Assembly: GCA_964404895.1 (NCBI GenBank)
Contig: CAYOLV010000001.1
Location: 558,001 to 622,000 of the forward strand
DNA length: 64,000 bases
DNA from: JBGSUZ01 sp964404895
GTDB lineage: Bacteria; Bacillota; Clostridia; Peptostreptococcales; Acidaminobacteraceae
Direction: 5' to 3'
This document shows, in pieces, positions 26,119 through 35,245 of the stretch. The translations under genes and the position numbers were made by a program. The notes below the pieces were generated by a model. That model was not told the DNA's origin and made no database searches. It saw nothing but the letters and a program-made list of their open reading frames with translations. Within the stretch, counting starts at the first letter, position 1. Each line of letters begins with the position of its first letter.

Positions 26119-26577
26119 ATGAATGAAAGTAGAAAACGAATTGATATTGTTAAAATCAAGTTAGTAAAAGAAGACAGCATAACGTACAGTCCAAGAAAAA
26201 TTGGAACACCAGAGGACACAATAGAATTAATCAAGTATATGGTGGATGGATCAGACCGTGAAAATTTTATTGTGATTTGTCTAGACACCAAAAATCAGCC
26301 GACACATGTAGAACTATGCAGCAAAGGAACGCTAAACGCTTCGCTTGTGCACCCAAGAGAAGTTTTCAAAATGGCGATAGTAACAAACGCTGCTTCGATT
26401 ATCATTGCTCATAACCACCCATCAGGTAGCACTGAACCCAGCAGAGAAGATATTGCTTTAACTGAACGATTATCAGAAGCCAGCAAAATAATAGGGATTA
26501 ATTTGCTTGATCATGTGATTGTTGGTGATGAACAAAATAATGAATTCTATTCATTTAAAGAGAATGGTTTGATTTAG
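26119..26577 (+). CDS. RadC-like JAB/MPN domain protein
   Basis: 152 residues from ATG 26119 (GAGGA upstream). The JAMM metal motif is AHNHPSGSTEPSREDI, with the upstream conserved segment SKGTLNASLVHPREVFKMAI. It is the short RadC form lacking the N-terminal helix-hairpin-helix. Such proteins are frequent in integrative and SCC elements; a role in element DNA processing or anti-restriction is suggested in the literature but unproven. Confidence 0.85.
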   Translation: MNESRKRIDIVKIKLVKEDSITYSPRKIGTPEDTIELIKYMVDGSDRENFIVICLDTKNQPTHVELCSKGTLNASLVHPREVFKMAIVTNAASIIIAHNHPSGSTEPSREDIALTERLSEASKIIGINLLDHVIVGDEQNNEFYSFKENGLI

Positions 26578-26588
26578 AGGGGGATATT

Positions 26589-26729
26589 ATGAAAAAATGC
26601 TACTGCAATTACTGTAAAAGAGAAGTTTCGCTGACACAATTAATAGAATTTGCGATAAGTTTGATATCTGATGTCATTAATAACAAGAGAGTTTTGAAGA
26701 TATTGAAAAGTCTTTTGCGATTGAACTAA
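26589..26729 (+). CDS. 46-residue zinc-finger-like small protein
   Basis: Starts at ATG 26589 after GAGGGGGAT, 11 bp behind the radC-like gene. MKKCYCNYCKREV gives a CxCxxC cluster able to hold metal; the remainder is an amphipathic helix rich in Leu, Ile, Lys (NKRVLKILKSLLRLN). No family recognised. The ribosome site and close spacing support expression with radC. Confidence 0.5.
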   Translation: MKKCYCNYCKREVSLTQLIEFAISLISDVINNKRVLKILKSLLRLN

Positions 26730-26740
26730 AAGTTGTCCAT

Positions 26741-26809
26741 TGGCCCACTTAAAAGTAATATAATGGTATAAAGAATTTAAATTTTACACATTGTATTTTA
26801 AGTGGGCCA
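26741..26809. repeat. Perfect 14-bp inverted repeat in the intergenic region
   Basis: TGGCCCACTTAAAA (26741-26754) and TTTTAAGTGGGCCA (26796-26809) are perfect complements 41 bp apart, enclosing an AT-rich stretch with TATAATGG (26758-26765). A shortened GTGGGC repeats at 26810. It could be an operator pair around the promoter of the 447-aa gene, or part of an element origin. There is no T-run, so it is not a terminator. Confidence 0.7.
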
Positions 26810-26828
26810 GTGGGCAGAGGACTGAGAT

Positions 26829-28172
26829 ATGACTGATAAAAAGCCAAAAAAAGAAATAGAATCTGATCCAGAGGATGAAATTTGCAATTATGATTTTTCA
26901 ATAGATGACTACTTATTGGGATTTATGTACGATGTAGATGTAAAAGTAAATAATTTTGGAATAGATGGATTTTACGATAATATTAGTTATTCTCAAATGA
27001 TTATAAACATAGTTAAACAAACAAAAGATATCGGTCAAGAGGTATATAATTTTTTGACAATGGAGTTTGATTCTGAACTATCAGCAGATCAAATCTGTAA
27101 AGAAATTGCAAGAAGTTCAATATCAAAACTACTGTTCTACTATAATTATAATGAATTAAATACCATATCATGGAGAGAGTTTATGAAAGCATATAGCTTA
27201 ACTCTAGAAGGAATTAAACCTGACAGTAAAAATGCTGCAAAAATTGACAATTATAGGAAAAAATATATGAGATTATCTACTTACTTGTTTTCTAATGGGT
27301 ATGAGCATCTAGGACATACAGAAATGGTAATAAAAGAGAGAGTGAAAAAAAATTCAGTAGGTGAAACGGAGTTTTTTAGAAATGATAAAACTCTGATATT
27401 CAAAAACAGTGCTAAAATTTTAGCTGATGTTTTTTGTTTATATTCAAGAGATAAAAAAGATCTCATTTTTAATGAGAAGGAGTATTTTGAACATTCTAAG
27501 CAGTATATTCAGACTTTGTTAGTGAATAAAAATCTTTGTTTTAATGATTATTTTTACAATTTTGGATTTTTTGGTACTAATAAAGTATATCTAAAAAACA
27601 TTATCCGAAGTGTCATCGATGAGCTGATACTGTTAGAGGAATATATAGAACTGATTGAGCGTACTGATTTAGGTAGCATTCCCGACTTAGGAAGAGCTGT
27701 CAGTAATAAGATATATAAGGCATTAGATAATTGGATTTACGAGCAATCACCAGGTAGATTTCACGGGTTGTCTGAATATTACATAATAAAAAAAATATGT
27801 GAAATTCATTTTAAAAAAATCCTTATTTACACAATACTAAGCGATGAGGCTTTTAGTGAAGGAACTAATGTAAATATTCTTTTGTCTGATTTCAAGAAAA
27901 ATAAAGAGGGGTTCAGATTAAGATTGAAATCTGATTTCCCTTATTTATTTAGAATGCTATCTATGCATGAAGATAATTCAAATGAGTATAAACGTTTTTT
28001 AGTAGCTTATGGGGAATTGTTAAGAAAGTACGAAGAAATTTTTACACAAAATATAAGTTTAATCGCTACTTGCTTCTTGTACTTAAACAGCGACAAAAGA
28101 AAAGAATATTTCAATGATTTTCAAGAATTTAGATTGATTGACTCATCAATCAATTTTGTTATTAACTCATAA
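26829..28172 (+). CDS. Cassette protein of unknown function (447 aa)
   Basis: 447 residues, very AT-rich gene, no signal peptide or membrane helix. Acidic N-terminal tail (KPKKEIESDPEDEICNYDFS), then predominantly helical with many aromatic and Lys/Asn residues. No nucleotide, metal or nuclease motif that I can recognise. It stands between the palindrome at 26741 and the Cch-like ATPase operon. Position suggests replication, initiation or regulation of the element, or cargo; none is supported by motif. Confidence 0.6.
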   Translation: MTDKKPKKEIESDPEDEICNYDFSIDDYLLGFMYDVDVKVNNFGIDGFYDNISYSQMIINIVKQTKDIGQEVYNFLTMEFDSELSADQICKEIARSSISKLLFYYNYNELNTISWREFMKAYSLTLEGIKPDSKNAAKIDNYRKKYMRLSTYLFSNGYEHLGHTEMVIKERVKKNSVGETEFFRNDKTLIFKNSAKILADVFCLYSRDKKDLIFNEKEYFEHSKQYIQTLLVNKNLCFNDYFYNFGFFGTNKVYLKNIIRSVIDELILLEEYIELIERTDLGSIPDLGRAVSNKIYKALDNWIYEQSPGRFHGLSEYYIIKKICEIHFKKILIYTILSDEAFSEGTNVNILLSDFKKNKEGFRLRLKSDFPYLFRMLSMHEDNSNEYKRFLVAYGELLRKYEEIFTQNISLIATCFLYLNSDKRKEYFNDFQEFRLIDSSINFVINS

Positions 28173-28188
28173 TTGCATATATGTGGGG

Positions 28189-28232
28189 CACGACTTTAAC
28201 AAGTTGGCGCCCTAAAATTTTTTTTGAAACTA
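28189..28232 (+). terminator. Possible terminator after the 447-aa gene
   Basis: GGGGCACGACTT...AAGTTGGCGCCC pairs imperfectly and is followed by an eight-T run. Confidence 0.4.
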
Positions 28233-28270
28233 ATATACTCAAGTTATTCAATTAAACAGGAGGCTTGAGT

Positions 28271-30187
28271 ATGAAATTAATTGTTGAGTCAAGAAAATGT
28301 GCTAAGAACATCAGCTTCGAAAAGTTCAGAGAAAAATGGGATGAAACATTTAGGGAAAACTTCATGAAAATCGAAGAAAATGGTGAAGTAAGAAGTATGG
28401 ACGGAACGATAGTAAGCAACACTCTATTGATACCCGTTGTCGAAAGACAATACTTGGACAGTAATGGGGAAATATTCAGTACCGAAATTGAATTTCTGAT
28501 TATTTGCAACAAAAGAAATAACTCAAAACACTTTACATGCAACATAAACGAAATTGACAGACAACTCATCCGAAAAACAAAAGAAGTAGTTGGACTGGAA
28601 ATGAAGATCTCTGACAATAGACGTCTGCTTAAGCAGTACATAAATGCTACAACAGTTAACAATGAGCATTTGCAAAAAGAAACCATTCTTTTTAGGACAG
28701 GCTGGATACTAAATGAAGGTGAATTCTTTTATTTTGATGGTGAAAAAAAAATAGGGCATAACGTAAGCCAAGGACGTAAATTGCTAATTCAAAATAATAG
28801 AGAATGTTATTCTATTACTTCTGAACTTTTGGGAAAAAAAGCAATGAGGAAGTATATGGACGAATTATTGAAGACTGCACCAACAGATTTAATACTTCCC
28901 TTATTAGGCCATACTATACTTTCGGTTTTAAATACGCCTTTGAAAGAGAAGGAAATCGAGCCTAAGTTTATAATGTGGATTTACGGTGAAACAGGGTCTA
29001 GAAAGACGAGCATTTGCAAATTATTTGCTAATATAAGCAGAGGCAATGCAAATAATGTATTGTGCAGCTTTAAAGACACAAAGAGCCGGATTGAGTATCA
29101 AATGTCTAAAACATCAGACTCAACACTTCTAATAGATGATTATCATCCACCTAAAAATTCTTATGAACGTGATCAGTTGAACGAAACTGCAGAAATGGTT
29201 TTGCGCTTTGTCGGGGATAGAGTAAGCAAAGGCCGAATGACTGCGAAAATGACACCCATGGAGAATACAAATACAAATGGAAACGTCATAGTAACTGGAG
29301 AAGACTTGATAGAAGGACATTCGTCGCTTGCAAGATGTTATCCAGTTAGATTATATAAGAAAGACGTTTGTCTGGAGTCATTATCATTTTGCCAAAATCA
29401 AATTATTGTTTTTTCAACAATAATAAAAGATTTTATAGAATGGTTCTCAAAAGACTATCAAAACAATCAAGTTAGTATGTGGTGGAAATTTAATGAGTAT
29501 CGTTCAAAATTTTTATTTAAGTGCGCTCATGGACGAACTGCAGAGAATGTAGCATTGCTATTAACCGGATTTCATATATTTAGAAGATACCTAAGAAGTA
29601 AAGAAATTTATACGACTGAAGAGCTGCATGAATTAAAATATAGATTTAATGAGATTATGGAACAGCATATAGCGGATATGTCTAAATTGCTTGCGCATCA
29701 AAATCCTGTTGTCCTCTATTTGAAGGCGCTAGTCGACATGATAGATTCTGGTGCGGTTAAGCTAAAGCTAACTAAGGATAAAGACAATGGCAAGTCATTG
29801 CACGGCTTTGAAGATAGTGAGTTTTATTATTTAAGGCAATCTTCAATTACTTCTGAAATTTTAAGATACTATCAGCTACAGAGAATTAGTTTTCCAGTTA
29901 GTATGGAAGCTATTTATGGCGAACTTGCGCAACTTGGAATACTAAAAACTGAGAAAAGAGACAAAGGTGTTAATTACACAATTAAGAAACGCATTGATGG
30001 ATCTGTTCGAGTCAGATATATGATTTTAGATAAGAGGAAAGTTGTTGAGTATTTAGAATCCAAGTCAAATGAGACTGAAATTGCTTCAAGCAATAGGATT
30101 AAGGTGAGTTCTAAAATAAATTTAAAATCATTGTGCGATTTTCAAGCTCTGAATAATCAAAACGACAGAATGAAAGCAGGGTTATGA
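28271..30187 (+). CDS. Cch-like cassette ATPase/helicase (DUF927-type)
   Basis: 638 residues from ATG 28271 with AGGAGG seven bases upstream. A P-loop at residue 239 (GETGSRKTS) and Walker B STLLIDDYH near 287 define an ATPase; RFVGDRVSKGRMTAKM and GNVIVTGED follow as in DUF927 helicase-like proteins. The C-terminal ~100 residues look like a winged helix (SITSEILRYYQLQRIS). In SCC elements a Cch helicase precedes the recombinases and is thought to allow replication of the excised circle. The same order holds here. Helicase activity is inferred. Confidence 0.75.
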   Translation: MKLIVESRKCAKNISFEKFREKWDETFRENFMKIEENGEVRSMDGTIVSNTLLIPVVERQYLDSNGEIFSTEIEFLIICNKRNNSKHFTCNINEIDRQLIRKTKEVVGLEMKISDNRRLLKQYINATTVNNEHLQKETILFRTGWILNEGEFFYFDGEKKIGHNVSQGRKLLIQNNRECYSITSELLGKKAMRKYMDELLKTAPTDLILPLLGHTILSVLNTPLKEKEIEPKFIMWIYGETGSRKTSICKLFANISRGNANNVLCSFKDTKSRIEYQMSKTSDSTLLIDDYHPPKNSYERDQLNETAEMVLRFVGDRVSKGRMTAKMTPMENTNTNGNVIVTGEDLIEGHSSLARCYPVRLYKKDVCLESLSFCQNQIIVFSTIIKDFIEWFSKDYQNNQVSMWWKFNEYRSKFLFKCAHGRTAENVALLLTGFHIFRRYLRSKEIYTTEELHELKYRFNEIMEQHIADMSKLLAHQNPVVLYLKALVDMIDSGAVKLKLTKDKDNGKSLHGFEDSEFYYLRQSSITSEILRYYQLQRISFPVSMEAIYGELAQLGILKTEKRDKGVNYTIKKRIDGSVRVRYMILDKRKVVEYLESKSNETEIASSNRIKVSSKINLKSLCDFQALNNQNDRMKAGL

Positions 30188-30267
30188 TTATGTGCATTGA
30201 AAATGTAGTACAGACTGTTATTGAACTAATTGAAGATTTAATCAGGGAGGATGAAGATAATGAATAG
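30184..30267 (+). CDS. 27-codon ORF bridging ATPase and recombinase genes
   Basis: ATG 30184 overlaps the ATPase stop (ATGA) and the TAG stop at 30265 overlaps the recombinase start (ATGAATAG), so all three frames are interlocked. The product begins MIMCIENVVQ and is very acidic at the end (REDEDNE). It carries the recombinase ribosome site inside its codons. It may be a coupling leader or a small protein partner. Confidence 0.45.
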   Translation: MIMCIENVVQTVIELIEDLIREDEDNE

Positions 30268-31948
30268 CTCAAAACGAGTTGCAATATACGCACGTGTAAG
30301 CACAGAAGGGCAAGCAGACGATGGATTCTCAATTGATGCACAGTTAGAGAACTTAAAGAAATTCTCAGAGTTTTTCAATAACACAGTGGTCTGTGAATAT
30401 GTTGATTACGGAATATCTGGTAAGAGCATGGATAATCGTCCAGCGCTCTTGAGAATGTTAGAGGATGCAAAAAATGGCAAGTTTGATGAGGTATTGGTTT
30501 GGAAGCTGAATCGGTTAGCAAGAAACCATTTTGACTTGCTCAAGATATACGACATACTAGAAAATGTAAATGTGTCATTCAGATCATCTACAGAAAGTTT
30601 TGAAACGGGATCGCCATCTGGGAAGCTTCTTTTCAGCATGCTAGGCTGTATCGGTGAATTTGAACGTGAGACAATCGTAGATAATGTAAAGAGTGGCATG
30701 AAGCAGCGAGCTAAGCAAGGATATTTTAACGGGGGGAGAATGCTAGGCTACAAATCTGTGATTTCAGATGACAGCAAAATCAAAAGCGAGATAGTAGTGA
30801 TTGAAGAAGAAGCTTCATCTATAAGATGGATTTTTGATTGGTATGTTTCTGGTATAGGCTACAAAGGAATTGCCAAGAGGTTGAATGAATTAGGTGTTAA
30901 AACTGTTAAAGACAATTCCTTCAACATCCAGGCTGTACGTAATATCTTAATGAATCCAACTTATGCTGGCTACATTAGGTATAACAAATATGTCAATCAT
31001 TCAAAGAAACGGAGAAAAGGGAATGAGCAGGAATCGATTCTTGTCAAAGGAAACCATGAAGCAATCATTTCGGAAGAAACATGGGCTAAGGCATCTGCAA
31101 TCTTTGAAAGTAACAAATGTGAATCCAGAAAAGTAACTAAGGGTGTCTTTATTCTCACGGGGATTTTAAAATGCCCACAATGCGGTTCTTCAATGGTAGC
31201 AGGCAGAGTCTGTAAGACAGAAGGTGGTGATAAAAGATACTATAATTATTACCAATGCTCAAGATATAAAAATTACGGATCCTGCGAGTGTTCAGCCAAT
31301 TCCATCAGAGCAGAGTTGGCTGAGAAGACGGTGATAAACATGCTGCAACGATTCGCATTCAATGACGAAGTTATTGAAGATGTTATTAGCGGATTGAACA
31401 GACAGGTAGAGTCAACTATCGCACCTATAAAGAGTCAGCTGGAAGCCGTGCACAAAAAATCTGCTGAATCAGAGAATCGGAAAAGTAGACTGTTCAAATT
31501 ATATGAAGAGGCGATAATCGATTCAAAATCACTCAAGGCAAGATTAGATGAACTTGAAGAAGAAGAGAAAGAAAATATTAAGCTTAAACAGGCGCTTATA
31601 AAACAACTTGATGAATCTGAAATTACGACTATAGTGCCTGTAGAGCGTGTCAAACGACTTTTAAAGAACGTAGGTGTCTTGATGGACAAACTGCCAAGAG
31701 AGCAGCAAAAACGCCTTCTGAACGCAGTGGTGAGTCATATTGAGACAGATAATTTGAGAAGCATTAAAACCATTCACCTGAGGTTTAGTGAAACAATGCA
31801 AAAACAGCTATTGAGAGAGGAGTCTTCTGATGAAGGCTCCTCTTTTTTCATGCCCTTTATGTTGAAAATAGAAAACGAAGTGAACTTTGCAGTGCTTAAT
31901 TCACTGAATAGTTCAGATGATAAGTCATCGGATAAATTCAATAATTAA
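30260..31948 (+). CDS. Large serine recombinase (Ccr-like)
   Basis: 562 residues from ATG 30260 (GGGAGG at 30245). The catalytic domain has YARVSTEGQ with Ser14 and WKLNRLARN; the recombinase domain has GYKGIAKRLNELGVKT and NPTYAGYIRYNK; the zinc ribbon has CPQCGSSM and CSRYKNYGSCEC; a long coiled coil follows (~400-470). Large serine recombinases catalyse integration and excision without homology. Given the repeated rlmH-end sites and the upstream Cch-like ATPase it is the probable integrase of this island. SCC elements often have two (CcrA, CcrB); only one is present. Confidence 0.92.
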   Translation: MNSSKRVAIYARVSTEGQADDGFSIDAQLENLKKFSEFFNNTVVCEYVDYGISGKSMDNRPALLRMLEDAKNGKFDEVLVWKLNRLARNHFDLLKIYDILENVNVSFRSSTESFETGSPSGKLLFSMLGCIGEFERETIVDNVKSGMKQRAKQGYFNGGRMLGYKSVISDDSKIKSEIVVIEEEASSIRWIFDWYVSGIGYKGIAKRLNELGVKTVKDNSFNIQAVRNILMNPTYAGYIRYNKYVNHSKKRRKGNEQESILVKGNHEAIISEETWAKASAIFESNKCESRKVTKGVFILTGILKCPQCGSSMVAGRVCKTEGGDKRYYNYYQCSRYKNYGSCECSANSIRAELAEKTVINMLQRFAFNDEVIEDVISGLNRQVESTIAPIKSQLEAVHKKSAESENRKSRLFKLYEEAIIDSKSLKARLDELEEEEKENIKLKQALIKQLDESEITTIVPVERVKRLLKNVGVLMDKLPREQQKRLLNAVVSHIETDNLRSIKTIHLRFSETMQKQLLREESSDEGSSFFMPFMLKIENEVNFAVLNSLNSSDDKSSDKFNN

Positions 31949-31959
31949 GGTAAAGGGGG

Positions 31960-32220
31960 ATGAGTAAAAGCTTGGTAAATGAAACTTCGAAATACAACGG
32001 CGTGTACAAAGATATTGCTGAAGAATTTGGCTATGAGGTTGCAGAACAATTCTTTAAATCGTTTAGAGGGCTTAACATTAATTTCCCCATGAGACTTTAT
32101 AGCCAGAATTTCATAATTGGAGCATTGAAGGAAGAGTATGATGGTACAAATCTAAAGGAACTTGCGAGGAAATATGGATATTCTGATCGTTGGATCAGAA
32201 AACTCATATCTTCGAAATAG
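31960..32220 (+). CDS. Mor-like helix-turn-helix protein
   Basis: 86 residues. IAEEFGYEVAEQFFKSFRGL followed by a C-terminal HTH (LKELARKYGYSDRWIRKLI) is the pattern of Mor/C-type activators of phage Mu and their short relatives in integrative elements. It lies 11 bp after the recombinase, so it probably controls or helps excision. GGGGG before ATG 31960 supports the start. Confidence 0.7.
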   Translation: MSKSLVNETSKYNGVYKDIAEEFGYEVAEQFFKSFRGLNINFPMRLYSQNFIIGALKEEYDGTNLKELARKYGYSDRWIRKLISSK

Positions 32221-32269
32221 ATGACAAATCTTGAATGATAATATCAAATAGGATTGAGAGGACATTTTC

Positions 32270-32581
32270 ATGGCAAAATATGCTGATACGATTAGGGTAA
32301 ATAATGAAAAGGCATTTACAGATGCAATAAAAGCAAAGTATGGAACTATTATTGTTTCAGGAGATATTGCTGATAAAATCAAGAGGGAACTTGATAAATA
32401 CAGGAAGCAAGAAAAGCTACGGGGTGCGTTTAGCATTGGTGCAATAGTAGGTTTATTCTTTTGGCCGCTTCTTATTGGAAGCGTGGTGGGTCTTGCTCTG
32501 ACAAGTGACGATTTAGAGAATTACTCTGTTGATACGGGGAGTGAAGAAGTCGTATTGATTCACAAGAAAAGGAAAAAATGA
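32270..32581 (+). CDS. Small protein with a glycine-rich membrane hairpin
   Basis: 103 residues. Residues 1-50 are charged and helical (KIKRELDKYRKQEKLRG); ~52-77 are hydrophobic with glycine spacing (FSIGAIVGLFFWPLLIGSVVG); the end is polar. It may insert as a glycine-zipper hairpin. No family recognised. Confidence 0.55.
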   Translation: MAKYADTIRVNNEKAFTDAIKAKYGTIIVSGDIADKIKRELDKYRKQEKLRGAFSIGAIVGLFFWPLLIGSVVGLALTSDDLENYSVDTGSEEVVLIHKKRKK

Positions 32582-32606
32582 TTATTGAACTTAAGAATGA
32601 TTAATT

Positions 32607-32640
32607 AAAGACAGATCGAGTGATCTGTCTTTATGTTTTT
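32607..32640 (+). terminator. Rho-independent terminator
   Basis: Perfect 11-bp stem AAAGACAGATC/GATCTGTCTTT, loop GAGT, followed by ATGTTTTTG. Ends the recombinase operon. Confidence 0.85.
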
Positions 32641-32690
32641 GTGATTCATCAATGAAAAAGCAAACAGCACACTTCCAAAGAATGATTAAG

Positions 32691-32736
32691 AGCAAACGCA
32701 CATACAAGTTCTACTTGTGTGCGCGTTTGCTTTTTT
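32691..32736. terminator. Second Rho-independent terminator
   Basis: Long stem AGCAAACGC-ACATACAAGT pairing with ACTTGTGTGC-GCGTTTGCT, then TTTTTT. The stretch 32737-32988 is AT-rich and holds nothing else I can recognise beyond the start signals of the DUF262 gene. Confidence 0.8.
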
Positions 32737-32988
32737 AGGGATGAAGCCAAAAAAAATATGAAGTTAATCTTTAGTGAAGAATTGATTCTTAGAGCGGATA
32801 ACTAATTAAATATCAATAATTTAATATGTTATAATAAATGATATATCTTAAAATATGATGATCATTGAAACCGTAGCAATAAAACTCTTTAACTTTGTCG
32901 TATGAAAGCAAAATTAGTAGATTGATAAATACAATTAAATCAACTTAAATTATTGAATTAAATGATGTTAATTTTAAGGAGAATGCTT

Positions 32989-34164
32989 ATGAATACTGAA
33001 ATAACTACGTTTAGTAATATTTCAACAAACGAAGAATTTGAAGAAAAATTGGATGTTGAAGATGTTGAAGATGTTGAAGATATTGAATTTGAAGGAGAAG
33101 AAACACTTAAACCAAGTAGTAATAATGATGAAGGTAGCAGGGTAGTAAAAGTAGATCGTAGCCAGTATTCTATCTTCGAGTTAGTGAGAAATATAAACAA
33201 AGGAAGAATAGTTGTTGATCCTGATTTTCAGAGGAGTGATGTATGGAAATATAAACAAAAGTGTGAACTTGTTGAATCTGTGTTTATGGGGATTCCGTTA
33301 CCATTGATATATTTAGCAGAACGGAAAGATGGGAAAATTATTGTTGTAGATGGAAGACAAAGGTTAACAGCTTTCAAAGAGTTTTTTGGAAACAAATGGA
33401 CTTTGAGATATCTTACCGTTCTAAAAGAATTTAACAATCGAAAATTCGATGATTTAGATGATAATAGCAAGTCGAGTTTTGAGGATTTTCAAATAGTAGC
33501 GCATATCATTAAACCCCCGACTCCAGATAGGTTAAAGTTTGAAATATTTGATAGAGTAAACAGAAAAGGAACTCAATTAAATAATCAAGAAATGAGAAAT
33601 GCCTTATATCAAGGAAATGCTACAAAGATACTTAAGGAGTTATCTCAAAATAATGATTTTAAGAACGCAACAGATAATTCAATAAAATCAACAAGAATGA
33701 AGGATACCTATATTATTTTACGATTTATATCGTTTTATTGTTTGAGAAAAAAATATCTAAGAGATGATGAAAATCAATTGATTGAATACAAGAGTGATAT
33801 TGATGATTTTCTTGGTAAAGTAATGGATTTTTTGAATAATTCAGATAATGATTTTAATAATTTGATAAAGGCTGTCTTTTTTAGCGCTTCAAAGCTTTGT
33901 ATTGAGAACTTGGATAGAAATGGTTTCAGGTTACCACCTTCGGAAACCGGCCGTAAAAGACCAATTAATATGTTGCTATTTGAATCAGTTATGTATCTAG
34001 CCAGCCTTTGTATAGAAAAAGGAAAGACTGATAAATTTAGTAGTTTGTACTCCCAGTTATTATGTAATGATGAGTTTTTAGGGACATTAAACACAGCAAC
34101 TGATAGTAGATATGTCATCGATAAAAGACTTTCGTATGTTGAAAGAGTTGTTTCAGGAGGGTGA
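32989..34164 (+). CDS. DUF262 (ParB-like/GmrSD-N) domain protein
   Basis: 391 residues from ATG 32989 (AAGGAGA upstream). The DUF262 domain is clear: DPDFQRSDVWKYKQKCELVE, IPLPLIYL and VVDGRQRLTAF (Asp121-Arg125). In GmrS-type nucleases this ParB-like fold binds and hydrolyses NTP. The N-terminal tail contains a DVE triplet repeated by a 9-bp tandem repeat. There is no HNH (DUF1524) domain, so the effector is probably another protein of the three-gene set that follows with minimal spacing. Confidence 0.8.
   Translation: MNTEITTFSNISTNEEFEEKLDVEDVEDVEDIEFEGEETLKPSSNNDEGSRVVKVDRSQYSIFELVRNINKGRIVVDPDFQRSDVWKYKQKCELVESVFMGIPLPLIYLAERKDGKIIVVDGRQRLTAFKEFFGNKWTLRYLTVLKEFNNRKFDDLDDNSKSSFEDFQIVAHIIKPPTPDRLKFEIFDRVNRKGTQLNNQEMRNALYQGNATKILKELSQNNDFKNATDNSIKSTRMKDTYIILRFISFYCLRKKYLRDDENQLIEYKSDIDDFLGKVMDFLNNSDNDFNNLIKAVFFSASKLCIENLDRNGFRLPPSETGRKRPINMLLFESVMYLASLCIEKGKTDKFSSLYSQLLCNDEFLGTLNTATDSRYVIDKRLSYVERVVSGG
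33052..33087 (+). repeat. 9-bp in-frame tandem repeat, four units
   Basis: GATGTTGAA three times and GATATTGAA once, encoding DVEDVEDVEDIE in the DUF262 protein. Unit length is a multiple of three, so copy changes would not shift the frame. Confidence 0.8.
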
Positions 34165-34168
34165 ATCC

Positions 34169-35245
34169 ATGTTAAGCAGTATTAAGATACAAAATTTGAA
34201 ATCTATAGATAGCGAGATTCTCGACTTAAAGAATTTAAATATCTTAGCAGGAATGAATTCATCAGGGAAATCAACAATTATTCAAGCAATCTTGATGGTG
34301 ATTCAAAACATCTCAAACGCTTATACCGATCCGTTAAATGGAATGCTGGTGTCGTTAGGTGAATTCTCAGAAGTGAAAAATTATAATAAGCATACAAGAC
34401 AATTTTCTGTGTGTCTTAAGGAAGAAGAAAGTTTTGTTGAAATAACATTTGACGATATTGATGGATCTATTCAGTGCAAATCAGAAAATAATAGCGAAAA
34501 TCTACTAGCCTATCTCAATTATCATAATAAACATATTAATTATTTATCATCTAATCGAATAGGTGGACAGGATTTATATAACAAAAATTATGAAAATTCA
34601 CATATGTTTGGTATCAATGGTGAATATAGTGTGGATTATTTTGAGAAAAACAAGAATAATCAATTACATACTGATTTAATTCTAAAAAATGATTATGGTT
34701 ATACACTAGATGGTCAGTTGAATTATTGGCTCAAAGAAATACTTGATACAGAAATTCGAACAGAATCTATTGCTGGAACTGATAAAGTAAAGTTAAGTTA
34801 TTATTATGGAAATAGTTTAAATAATTCAAGAAATATTAGACCTAAAAACATTGGCGCAGGGTTAAGTTATGTAATAAGTATCTTAATTGCTGCTTTGTCG
34901 GCTACGCCAGGTGACCTACTACTTATTGAGAACCCAGAAATACAATTGCATCCAAAAGCGCAATCAAAGTTGACTGATTTTTTATCTTTTGTATCAAGCA
35001 AAGGCATTCAAATGATTATTGAGACACATAGCGATCACGTTTTCAACGGTGTACGTAAAGGCATATTGAGGGGAACTATAAAAAAGGAACAAGTTGCAAT
35101 GTACTTTTTTAAAATCAATGATAATTATAACTCTATGATTAGTAGAGTATTTATAAATGACTCAGGTGTAGTTGAGAATAATATTATTGGGCTTTTTGAT
35201 CAATTTGACGATGATTTAGATGAATTGCTAGGATTGAAACTATGA
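34169..35245 (+). CDS. AAA ATPase (DUF3696/OLD-like, SMC-type)
   Basis: 358 residues. AGGAGGGTG at 34155 selects ATG 34169, four bases after the DUF262 stop. Walker A is GMNSSGKST (28-36); the C-terminal half has NIGAGLSYVISILIAALSAT (signature-like), LLLIENPEIQLHPKAQSKLT (Walker B) and IIETHSDHVFNGVRKGI. This is the AAA15/DUF3696 group common in defence systems as a sensor or activating ATPase. The gene overlaps the next by four bases. Confidence 0.82.
   Translation: MLSSIKIQNLKSIDSEILDLKNLNILAGMNSSGKSTIIQAILMVIQNISNAYTDPLNGMLVSLGEFSEVKNYNKHTRQFSVCLKEEESFVEITFDDIDGSIQCKSENNSENLLAYLNYHNKHINYLSSNRIGGQDLYNKNYENSHMFGINGEYSVDYFEKNKNNQLHTDLILKNDYGYTLDGQLNYWLKEILDTEIRTESIAGTDKVKLSYYYGNSLNNSRNIRPKNIGAGLSYVISILIAALSATPGDLLLIENPEIQLHPKAQSKLTDFLSFVSSKGIQMIIETHSDHVFNGVRKGILRGTIKKEQVAMYFFKINDNYNSMISRVFINDSGVVENNIIGLFDQFDDDLDELLGLKL

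Noticed and set aside
26046..26291. Minus-strand ORF over the radC-like gene
   Set aside because: Antisense to the JAMM-motif gene with low-complexity Ser/Ile content.
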